A stretch of DNA of 35,359 bases from DATAQC01 sp046263055 (GTDB lineage: Bacteria > Actinomycetota > Acidimicrobiia > Acidimicrobiales > AC-14), in contig JBHELO010000121.1 of NCBI GenBank assembly GCA_046263055.1, positions 1-35,359 of the forward strand, written 5' to 3'. Below the pieces are notes generated by a model, which worked only from the letters and a program-made list of their open reading frames with translations, was not told the origin of the DNA and made no database searches. The position numbers were made by a program, and so were the translations under genes. Below, piece after piece: positions 22,664 to 29,411 of the stretch. The first letter of the stretch is position 1. Each line of letters opens with the position of its first letter.

Positions 22664-24576
22664 CAATCGGCACCGCAGGAGCAGGTGTTGACCTCCCGCA
22701 CCACGCGGCCCCGCCCGGTGTCGACATGGGTCGTGCACGGCATGCACGGGTCGAAGCTGCGGACCGTGCGCAGCATGTCGATGGAGGTGAACTGGGAGGG
22801 ATCGTCGATCTCCTCGATGATCGGGGTGTTCATCACCGCCTGCTCGTAGGGCCCGGGCTGGTCCCACGGGTCGCGGGGCGAGGCGTTGATGGTGGACGGG
22901 GTGCAGATCTGGTAGTTGACGATCTTGCCCTTGTCCATGACCAGGTGGTGGGTCAGGAATCCTCGCCCCGCGCCCCACCAGCCCACGCCCACCCGCTCGT
23001 CCTTGGGGATGTGCTTGTCGAGGTCGTCGGGGGCGACGGCGGCCACCTTGGGTGGCGCGATGCCCTCGTGGCCCTTCATGAGCCGGTACGCCTCGAGGAG
23101 GTTCACGAACCCGACGAGCTGGGAGAACACGTAGTGGTAGGCCCGCCCCCGGTTGCGCTCAAAGGCGTTCCACACCGCGGGCACGTGCCACTCCACGTCG
23201 AGCTCGGGCGTCAGGCCCTTGGGGATGTGCATCTTGAGGCTGCGGCCGGTGGCCTCGATGAAGTCGTTGGCCGGCAGCTTCTGGGCCATGGCGGTGAGGA
23301 AGAGACGGGCGTAGCACCCCGCCTCCACCGGCCGGCGGTCCCAGCGCGGGGTGCAGTCCCACGTGTACTTGTCCTTGAAGCTCTTGCCCTGGGGCTTGGG
23401 AAGCGTTCGCTTGTTCCACGGGTGGTAGGGGCTCAGCGGGTTGCCGAGGGGGTCGGTCGGGAAGTGGGCGCCCTCCCACTCGTCGTAGTACGAGTGCTCG
23501 ACGAACTCCTCCCACCCCGTGTTGAGCTGGGTGAGGCGGGTGGTGACCAGCCGGCCGTCGAGGACGACGCCGGGGGTCGAGTAGCGGCGCATGCCCCACT
23601 CGTCGGCGTTGGCGTAGGTGGCGTCGTACGCGTAGGGGTCGTCCCAGTAGCCGGTGTCGACCAGGTTCACGGGCAGCTCGCCGACGTGGCGGTAGCGGTC
23701 GTCGGCCTCGTAGAAGAACTCGGGGATGTCGTTCCACACCGCCAGCATGCGCTGGGCGTAGTCGAAGATCCGGCCCAGCTTGGAGTGGAACTCGTTGAGC
23801 GTCTGGAGGGTGACGGTGGTGGAGACGCCGCCGGGGACGACGGCCTGGGGATGGGGGTACTTGCCCTGGAGGAGCACGAACATCTCGCGGGCCGTGCGCG
23901 TGAACTCCAGGCCCTCCTGGTAGAGGCGGCCGGTCAGCGGGTTGAGGGCGGTCATCAGGTCGGCCATCGTCTTGAAGCCGTGCTGGTCGGACCCCGGGCA
24001 CTTCCACTTCTGCGCCCTCGCCCACAGCGCGGGGTTGGTGGCCTTCACGATGTGCTCGGAGTAGTCGGGCCCGGCCAGCAGGTAGAGGTGGAGCGGGTTG
24101 TCGTAGCCCATCTCGGCCGCCTCCTCCATGTTGCGGACCACGGTCCCCATCGGCGGCGGGACCAGGCCCATGGCCATCTCGATGGCGTACGCCGCGCAGT
24201 GCGAGTGCACGCCGCCGCACACGCCGCACGCCCGGGAGGACACGAAGATGGCGTCGCGAGGGTCCCGGCCCATGAGCAGCACCTCGTAGCCGCGGAACAG
24301 GGTGGCGATGGAGTGGGCCTCCAGGTAGCGGCGCTGTTCCAGGTCGGCGGTCACGTGCACGGCCAGGGCCCCCGCCACCCGGGTGACGGGGTCCATCGTG
24401 AGGTCCTTGATGTGGCCGTTGCGGGCCACCAACCGGCGGACCCTGGCCTCCCGCTCCTCGTCGGTGGTGCCCACGTCGGGCTTGGTGAGGGTGACGGAAT
24501 AGGGATCGGGGATCCCACCACGGAGCTGGGCCTTCCCGGAGGCGTCGAACTCGATGGGCAGCGTCTTGAAGCACAC
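22663..24576 (-). CDS. hhyL: [NiFe]-hydrogenase large subunit, actinobacterial high-affinity type
   Basis: A 637-residue catalytic subunit that binds the NiFe(CN)2CO centre and oxidises H2. The first Cys pair is SSRACGVCGGVHSHC (Cys117, Cys120), the second DPCMPCTTH (Cys611, Cys614). Cleavage after His617 would remove a 20-residue tail that itself ends in CSCGAD. MTALNPLTGRLYQEGL, VPGGVSTTVTLQTLNEF and MDPVTRVAG are features I associate with group 1h and related actinobacterial enzymes. GTG 24576 has GAGAGG about 9 nt upstream and lies 2 nt after the small-subunit stop. The exact subgroup (1h, 1l or 2a-related) cannot be fixed by eye; the symbol is provisional. Confidence 0.9.
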   Translation of the reverse strand: MCFKTLPIEFDASGKAQLRGGIPDPYSVTLTKPDVGTTDEEREARVRRLVARNGHIKDLTMDPVTRVAGALAVHVTADLEQRRYLEAHSIATLFRGYEVLLMGRDPRDAIFVSSRACGVCGGVHSHCAAYAIEMAMGLVPPPMGTVVRNMEEAAEMGYDNPLHLYLLAGPDYSEHIVKATNPALWARAQKWKCPGSDQHGFKTMADLMTALNPLTGRLYQEGLEFTRTAREMFVLLQGKYPHPQAVVPGGVSTTVTLQTLNEFHSKLGRIFDYAQRMLAVWNDIPEFFYEADDRYRHVGELPVNLVDTGYWDDPYAYDATYANADEWGMRRYSTPGVVLDGRLVTTRLTQLNTGWEEFVEHSYYDEWEGAHFPTDPLGNPLSPYHPWNKRTLPKPQGKSFKDKYTWDCTPRWDRRPVEAGCYARLFLTAMAQKLPANDFIEATGRSLKMHIPKGLTPELDVEWHVPAVWNAFERNRGRAYHYVFSQLVGFVNLLEAYRLMKGHEGIAPPKVAAVAPDDLDKHIPKDERVGVGWWGAGRGFLTHHLVMDKGKIVNYQICTPSTINASPRDPWDQPGPYEQAVMNTPIIEEIDDPSQFTSIDMLRTVRSFDPCMPCTTHVDTGRGRVVREVNTCSCGAD

Positions 24577-24578
24577 GG

Positions 24579-25952
24579 TTACGTTCCTCTCTGGGTGCCG
24601 CCCGGCAGGGCCGACTCGCGCCGTGGGTCGCGCGCCTCGCTGGGCTGCGGGTTGCGCCCCCACACGGGTGCCTTGCGCTTGGCGGTGTCGTCGGAGCGGC
24701 GGAGCTTGTCGTAGAAGTGGTGGATGACCTTGCCCTTGAAGTCGGTCTCCGGCTCGTAGCGGGCCCACCCGGTGGGGATGGACTCGTGCAGGTCCCACCG
24801 CACCTCGCGGTTCAGGTGGTTGTTGGTGATCTGGCGGAGCGGCTTGATGAAGCCCCCCACCATGCGGGACGTTGAGGTGGAGAGCATCGATCCCGGGGAC
24901 TTCTTGTAGAAGGGGGTGAACTTGTCCGGGAACCCGGGCATCGTGCAGCCGATGCAGGCCCCTCCCGAATTCATGCACCCCCCGGCGTGGTTGATCATCC
25001 CCCGGGAGGTGATGTTGCAGTTCACCACCGGGCCCCAGCACCCGATCTCGACCAGGCACTCGTGGTCGCCGAACTCCGAGGCGAAGTCGCCCTCCTCGTA
25101 GTAGGCGCCCCGCACGCAGTGGCGGTGCACCGTCTCGCCGAACAGCCATGCCGGGCGGCCCAGGTCGTCGAACTCGGGGAGGGGACCGAACCCCTGCAGG
25201 AAGTAGAGGATGGCGGCCACCGTCTCGGTGAAGTTGTCGCCGACGGGCGGGCACCCGGGGACGTTGACGACCGGCAGCCCGGCGGCGCTCTTGTAGTCGG
25301 CGCCCAGGAAGTCCATGAGGCTCATGGCGCCCGTGGGGTTGCCGTGGGACGAGGGGATCCCGCCCCAGGTGGCGCACGTCCCGATGGCGATGGCGGCCGC
25401 GGCGTTGGGGGCGAGGCGGGCCACCCATTCCTCGGCCGTCACCGTCCGCATCTCGCCGCCCGGGCCCCAGGGCTCCTCCCCCTGGCCGGCCCAGTAGCCG
25501 CCCGTCTCCATGGCGATGGTCTCGTCTGCGATCGAGCCCTCGAGCACGATCGCGTAAGGGGCGTCCAGCTCGCCCTGGAGCGCCTGCTCGGCGGCGCGCA
25601 CGTAGTGGGCCCCCGACTCCACGTTGGTGATGGGCGAGTGCAGCACGACCCTCGGCAGCCCGGGATGGGCACCGAGGAGGAGGCTCTCCACCTGCGGCGC
25701 CTGGGCCCCGGTGGTCGCCACCGTGCAGCCGTCGCAGCTCATCCCCGCGTACCAGAAGACGTGGATCTTCTCCAGGGGCCCGATCCGGCTCAGCGCGCCG
25801 GCCGTAGCCGCGCTGTTCAGCAACTCCTCGGTGCTCGCCCTCGCCGGGTTCCCGAAGTCGCCGACCTTGTCGTGGTCGTGGTAGCGGTCTACGGGGCCGA
25901 GGGCGGCCAGCAGGCGCTCCGACGGCGTGCGGGCGGGAAGGGGTTTGGACAT
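24579..25952 (-). CDS. hhyS: [NiFe]-hydrogenase small subunit, actinobacterial high-affinity type
   Basis: A 457-residue electron-transfer subunit. Cluster ligands are visible: VFWYAGMSCDGCTV (Cys73, Cys76), IGTCATWGG and VPGCPP for the proximal cluster; HRHCVRGAYY, HECLVEIGCWGP, NCNI and GGACIGCTMPGFPDKFTPFY for the others. There is no Tat signal (no RRxFxK) at the N-terminus, as in other cytoplasm-facing actinobacterial uptake hydrogenases. Residues 1-60 and the last 80 residues extend beyond the core, making it longer than usual. ATG 25952 has GGAGG about 5 nt upstream. It leads an operon with the large subunit, protease and exchanger. Confidence 0.92.
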   Translation of the reverse strand: MSKPLPARTPSERLLAALGPVDRYHDHDKVGDFGNPARASTEELLNSAATAGALSRIGPLEKIHVFWYAGMSCDGCTVATTGAQAPQVESLLLGAHPGLPRVVLHSPITNVESGAHYVRAAEQALQGELDAPYAIVLEGSIADETIAMETGGYWAGQGEEPWGPGGEMRTVTAEEWVARLAPNAAAAIAIGTCATWGGIPSSHGNPTGAMSLMDFLGADYKSAAGLPVVNVPGCPPVGDNFTETVAAILYFLQGFGPLPEFDDLGRPAWLFGETVHRHCVRGAYYEEGDFASEFGDHECLVEIGCWGPVVNCNITSRGMINHAGGCMNSGGACIGCTMPGFPDKFTPFYKKSPGSMLSTSTSRMVGGFIKPLRQITNNHLNREVRWDLHESIPTGWARYEPETDFKGKVIHHFYDKLRRSDDTAKRKAPVWGRNPQPSEARDPRRESALPGGTQRGT

Positions 25953-26000
25953 GGCGGCCTCCGGCGGTTCTGGGGGTTTCGCGCCGCCCATACCCGGTCG

Positions 26001-26014
26001 TTGCCCAAGGGCAA
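26001..26014. promoter_or_regulatory. Palindrome upstream of the hydrogenase structural genes
   Basis: TTGCCC, AA, GGGCAA form a 6-bp inverted repeat about 49 nt upstream of the small-subunit ATG, between that gene and the small acidic gene. It sits where a promoter or repressor site would be expected. It does not match the palindrome at 17648-17662, so a different regulator is implied. Confidence 0.5.
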
Positions 26015-26019
26015 ACGTT

Positions 26020-26172
26020 TCACTCGGTGTCGCGTCTCTCCTGGTCCTGCTCCTCCCTGCGCTCGGACGTCAGGGTCCGCTTCTCCTGGCCGGCGTCGGG
26101 CACGGGCAGGGGTTGGCGGGCGGGCGGCACTGGCCGCTCGGGGTCCTCGAAGACGGGTCGGTCGGGGCTCAT
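26020..26172 (-). CDS. 50-residue acidic, proline-rich protein upstream of the hydrogenase
   Basis: ATG 26172 is preceded by AGGAGGG about 4 nt upstream, one of the best ribosome sites in the window, which is the main reason to believe in this short gene. The product is hydrophilic, starts with a Pro-rich part (PERPVPPARQPLPVPD) and ends in a charged Glu/Arg helix. It is likely disordered. It lies 67 nt before the small-subunit start, on the same strand. A longer frame to 26241 exists but ignores the ribosome site. Function unknown. Confidence 0.6.
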   Translation of the reverse strand: MSPDRPVFEDPERPVPPARQPLPVPDAGQEKRTLTSERREEQDQERRDTE

Positions 26173-26311
26173 GGTTCCCTCCTGGTCGGCGGTGTGGATG
26201 GGACGGGGGAACCCTGAATCCCCTTGGGCCCGGAGCGCCAAACGGCCGGCCGGGAGGCCGGCACGCGGGACGCGGAGCGGGCTCAGGCCGACCGGTGGGG
26301 GGCTGGCCGGC

Positions 26312-26698
26312 TCAGCGGGGGACGGGCGCGGCCTGGTCGCCGGCCACGGGCACGCTCACGGCGCCCGGGCCGCCGTCGACGGGCAGGCGGACGAGCCGCA
26401 GGACGAGGGCCTCGGTGCCTGCCGCCGGGCCCTGGGCACCCGCCCTCGGCGCCGGCGATGCGCCGCCGCTCCTCGTCAGGGCCGGCCCGGCCCCCGGCTC
26501 CCGGCCGGGCGCCGTGGCGGCCCCGTCGCCGGAGTACCACGATCCTGCCGGGAGCCCGGCGACGGCCCGGCGCTCGGCCGCCGCCCGCCACACGTCGGGG
26601 GGAGGGCGGCCCTCGGCGATGCGGGCGGCCAGCATCTCGGCCGCGTCCTGCTCCACTGCCGCCCGTGCCGCGGCGCGGCTACGCCTGGAACGACCCAC
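26312..26698 (-). CDS. Unknown Ala/Arg/Gly-rich 128-residue protein
   Basis: From GTG 26698 the first 55 residues look like a real helical protein (AAVEQDAAEMLAARIAEGRP, then VWRAAAERRAVAG), followed by a low-complexity Gly/Pro/Ala-rich part and a short Val/Leu-rich end. The ribosome site is weak. It could be a genuine small gene or a spurious frame in GC-rich DNA. Nothing points to a function. The stretch 26699-26891 upstream holds no gene I can support. Confidence 0.4.
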   Translation of the reverse strand: MGRSRRSRAAARAAVEQDAAEMLAARIAEGRPPPDVWRAAAERRAVAGLPAGSWYSGDGAATAPGREPGAGPALTRSGGASPAPRAGAQGPAAGTEALVLRLVRLPVDGGPGAVSVPVAGDQAAPVPR

Positions 26699-26891
26699 TG
26701 GTCACCGCCTGCCTTCGGGGAGCGAACGAACGACGATCGAAGGGCCCGGCCCGCCATGGCACCGGGGGAGCGCCCGCGCCGCTCCTTTCTGCAGTATCGC
26801 ATCGACGCCAGGGGCCGGCAATGGGTGCCACCGACCTGTAGTCGCCGGGTCACGCCTGATGGTGGCCGGCCGTCGCCCGCCGGGTGTGCGA

Positions 26892-27389
26892 TCAGCCGGT
26901 GTGGAGGGCCCGGGCCTTGTACTCGGGCCAGGGGGTGGGATCGGCGCCGTCGATCTGGGCGACGAACTCATCGAGGTACCAGTTGCGGAAGGCCACCGCG
27001 TCGGGCGGGGGAGCCAGGGTCAGCAGCTCGCCGTTGCGGCAGTAGTCGTCGGCCTCGGCCAGCAGCCCGCCGACGCGCAGGCAGGCGGCGCGGGCCTCGG
27101 CGGGCACCGCGAAGGTGACGTCTATGGCGGCGTCGCCCCGGTCCATGGCGGCGTCGATCTCGGCCTGGGGAGCGGTGGAGAACCCGGCGAAGCGGCTGTT
27201 GAGCTCGTCGATCAGGGCCAGCAGCCGGGCCGGCACCTCGTGGCCGGGCGACGGTTCTCCCCCCAGCACGAGGGCGAACTCCCGGAAGAGCTCGTCGTGG
27301 TGGGCGGCCGCCCGGCGTAGGTCGTCCAGGGAGATGGAGATGAGGCGGACCGCCACCAGGTCCTCGTCGCCGCCGGAGGTCGCGCTCAC
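26892..27389 (-). CDS. Unknown protein coupled to an RsbW-like ATPase
   Basis: A 165-residue acidic, mostly helical protein starting at GTG 27389, which overlaps the stop of the upstream ATPase gene as GTGA. After a short strand (LVAVRLISISLDDLRRAAAH) come helices with AAHHDELFREFALVL, LLALIDELNSRF, and the end NWYLDEFVAQIDGADPTPWP. There is no TM segment. I do not recognise a named domain. The tight coupling suggests that it works with the anti-sigma-type kinase, for example as a partner or regulator, which is inference. The longer upstream frame is a shadow of the ATPase gene. Confidence 0.75.
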   Translation of the reverse strand: MSATSGGDEDLVAVRLISISLDDLRRAAAHHDELFREFALVLGGEPSPGHEVPARLLALIDELNSRFAGFSTAPQAEIDAAMDRGDAAIDVTFAVPAEARAACLRVGGLLAEADDYCRNGELLTLAPPPDAVAFRNWYLDEFVAQIDGADPTPWPEYKARALHTG

Positions 27390-28051
27390 GAGGTGCGGGT
27401 CCGCCGGGCCCGGCTGGCGGGCGCCGCCGGCCGGCGGCTGGACGGTCGGGGCCCGGTGGGCACCCGGCGGCGGTGGGCGACGCCGCCCGGCGGCTCGGTG
27501 CCGTCGAGAAGGTCGTCCAGGTCGAAGATGGAGGCCCCGGTGGTGGCCGCCACCCCGGACGAGCCGGGGGCCAGCTCGAACCACACCACCTTGCCGGAAT
27601 CGGTGACGTCGGTGCCCCAGGTGGACGCGATGCGCTCGACCAGCATCATGCCCCGGCCGGTGGCCGCTTCCGGCCCGTAGTGCTTGCGCACCGGCGAGGC
27701 GTCCAGCCCGTCGGAGACGCCGACCCACAGCCGACCGGCCTCCAGGCGGACCACCACCTCGGGAGCCGAGTGGGCGTGGAGCACGGCGTTGGTGACCAGC
27801 TCGCTGATGAGCAGCGTGGCCGGCTCCTCGAACTCCTCGGCCCCCCAACGGTCGAGCACGCCGCGCACGAACCGGCGGGCGACGGATGCGCTCGACGGGT
27901 CCGCAGGCAGGGACAGGCGCGATTCGATGGCGGAACCATACCGGCCACGAAGGGTGACCTGATGCTGGGGGGGCGCGCAAGTGAGGCCTGGCGGCCGCCC
28001 GGGTAGGGCCGCACCGAGGCGTCCCGCCGGGACGGCGACAGGAGGGCCCAT
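27386..28051 (-). CDS. RsbW-like ATP-binding (HATPase_c) regulator
   Basis: The core is a GHKL ATPase of the anti-sigma-factor serine kinase type. It begins SRLSLPADPSSASVARRFVR, carries the N-box ATLLISELVTNAVLHAHSA, the G1-box VGVSDGLDASP and the G2-box GRGMMLVERIASTWG. Such proteins bind sigma factors or anti-sigma antagonists. The last 60 residues are a disordered Pro/Arg tail. The start is unresolved: ATG 28051 shares a CCATGG with the divergent ATG 28050, its first 35 residues look non-coding, and no ATG, GTG or TTG lies between there and the domain. A rare start near 27930 is possible. Confidence 0.82.
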   Translation of the reverse strand: MGPPVAVPAGRLGAALPGRPPGLTCAPPQHQVTLRGRYGSAIESRLSLPADPSSASVARRFVRGVLDRWGAEEFEEPATLLISELVTNAVLHAHSAPEVVVRLEAGRLWVGVSDGLDASPVRKHYGPEAATGRGMMLVERIASTWGTDVTDSGKVVWFELAPGSSGVAATTGASIFDLDDLLDGTEPPGGVAHRRRVPTGPRPSSRRPAAPASRARRTRTS

Positions 28052-28271
28052 GGCCAGCGACCACACCCCCGCCGACGACATCGTCTACGACCTCGTCAGC
28101 ATCCAGTACCACGCCCTCAAGGCGGCCCAGGTGTACGACACCTACCTCGAGGACGCCCACGAGCACGAGGACGTGGCCGACTTCATCCGCCAGGTCAAGG
28201 AGCAGGACGCCGAGCGCGCCGTCCGCTGCCACGAGCTGCTGGCGTCGTTGACGAAGGGAGGCATCGGCTAG
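28050..28271 (+). CDS. Small helical acidic protein
   Basis: A 73-residue protein from ATG 28050 with GGAGGG about 3 nt upstream. It is almost entirely helical and rich in Glu, Asp and His (VSIQYHALKAAQVYDTYLED, HEHEDVADFIRQVKEQDAER). The spacing of Glu and His residues in two helices recalls half of a ferritin-like bundle, so metal binding through dimerisation is possible but unproven. It is divergent from the ATPase gene and may share its promoter region. No family recognised with certainty. Confidence 0.75.
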   Translation: MASDHTPADDIVYDLVSIQYHALKAAQVYDTYLEDAHEHEDVADFIRQVKEQDAERAVRCHELLASLTKGGIG

Positions 28272-28303
28272 CGACCACCCGGCCGGTCACGGCGGGGGCG
28301 GCG

Positions 28304-28651
28304 CTACCCGGCGGCGGGAAAGAGGCGCCCCACGAGCCAGCGCACGCCGTCGGGGCCGGCCATCGCCTCCTCCCACCCGTCGAGCCGGCGCACCAGCTCC
28401 TCCCGGTCTTGTACGACGGTGAGGACCCGTACACCGAGCTCGTCGGCCGACACCCGGAGCGACACCAAGTCCCCGAAGGGATCCGACCACACCGGCGGCG
28501 GGTCGTCGGCCATCACGTAGACCTCACCGGTCTCGGCGATCCAGTTCAGCTCGTAGCGGCGGCCGTGGTCATCGTGCCAGTCCTCCCCGAACTGCAGCTC
28601 GTCGGACGTCCGGCGCCGCTCGTCGCCGTCGTAGAACTCCTCGATGTCCAA
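28304..28651 (-). CDS. Unknown 115-residue acidic protein
   Basis: The start is TTG 28651, with GGGAGGG about 3 nt upstream. The product is acidic and Trp-rich. The N-terminal half has strand-like sequence (YELNWIAETGEVYVMADDPP), and the C-terminal half ends in helices (REELVRRLDGWEEAMAGPDG). No signal peptide or TM segment. It converges with the small helical gene ending at 28271 and is divergent from the DJ-1 gene. Family not recognised; small proteins of this type recur in actinobacteria as hypothetical genes. Confidence 0.72.
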   Translation of the reverse strand: MDIEEFYDGDERRRTSDELQFGEDWHDDHGRRYELNWIAETGEVYVMADDPPPVWSDPFGDLVSLRVSADELGVRVLTVVQDREELVRRLDGWEEAMAGPDGVRWLVGRLFPAAG

Positions 28652-28727
28652 CGTCCCTCCCAGTCAGGTTTCGACCAGCCGAGCCTAGGGTGTCCGCCGC
28701 CCGCCCCCACCGACGTGAGGACCTCAC

Positions 28728-29321
28728 ATGCCCGGCACCATCGCCATCCTCCTGTTCGACGACGTCGAGGAGCTCGACGCCGTGGGCCCCTACGAGGTGC
28801 TGGGGGCGTGGGCCCGAGTGTGGCCCGACGACGGCTGGCGGACGATCACCGTCGGGGTGGCGGGAGCGGGGCCGGTGCGGGGCGCCAACGGCCTGGGCAT
28901 GACGCCCGGCTCGGCCTTGGCCGACGCCGGCACGATGGACGTGCTTATCCAGCCGGGGGGCAACGGCACCCGCCCCCTGATGGCCGACGAGGCCTATCTG
29001 GACTGGCTGCGGCGCCAGGCGGCGGCCGAGCAACTCACCACCAGCGTGTGCACCGGCTCGCTGGTGCTGGCCGCCGCCGGCCTCCTGCACGGCCGCCCGG
29101 CCACGACCCACTGGGCATCGCTCGACCAGCTGGCGGCCATCGACCCCACGATCGATGTGCGCCCCGACGACCGGTGGGTGGACGACGGGGACGTCATCAC
29201 CTCGTCGGGCGTGTCGGCCGGCATCGACATGGCCCTCCACCTGGTGGCCCGCCTGGCCGGCGACCAACGGGCGCGCGACGTCCGCCGATTCATCCAGTAC
29301 GACCCCTCCCCCCCGGTGTAG
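28728..29321 (+). CDS. DJ-1/PfpI family protein (isocyanide-hydratase-like)
   Basis: A 197-residue cytoplasmic protein of the DJ-1/ThiJ/PfpI superfamily. It opens IAILLFDDVEELDAVGPYEV, the layout of the isocyanide hydratase and AraC-N-terminal branch with an acidic residue near position 15-24. The nucleophile elbow is TTSVCTGSLVLAAAGLL with Cys108, followed by GRPATTHWAS, also typical of that branch. The lack of an AraC DNA-binding tail means it is an enzyme rather than a regulator. ATG 28728 has GAGG about 8 nt upstream. The actual substrate is unknown. Confidence 0.88.
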   Translation: MPGTIAILLFDDVEELDAVGPYEVLGAWARVWPDDGWRTITVGVAGAGPVRGANGLGMTPGSALADAGTMDVLIQPGGNGTRPLMADEAYLDWLRRQAAAEQLTTSVCTGSLVLAAAGLLHGRPATTHWASLDQLAAIDPTIDVRPDDRWVDDGDVITSSGVSAGIDMALHLVARLAGDQRARDVRRFIQYDPSPPV

Positions 29322-29327
29322 CCGGGA

Positions 29328-29352
29328 CCGGCCGGCACCGGCGGGCCGGCCG
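29328..29352 (+). terminator. GC-rich hairpin after the DJ-1 gene
   Basis: CGGCCGGC at 29329-29336 and GCCGGCCG at 29345-29352 form an 8-bp stem with an 8-nt loop, 7 nt after the stop. No T-run follows. Confidence 0.4.
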
Positions 29353-29411
29353 TCGGCCCGTCCGCAGCGGCGCGGATAGGAGTCGCCCGGCCCCTAGGCT
29401 GGGCCGTTCCC

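Noticed and set aside
22726..24714. 662-codon + strand frame opposite the hydrogenase large subunit
   Set aside because: Shadow frame; Val/Gly/His-rich with no motif, and it covers a well-supported hydrogenase gene.
24579..25428. N-terminal extension of the hydrogenase large subunit up to 921 residues
   Set aside because: The extra part is the out-of-frame shadow of the small-subunit gene. A good ribosome site precedes GTG 24576.
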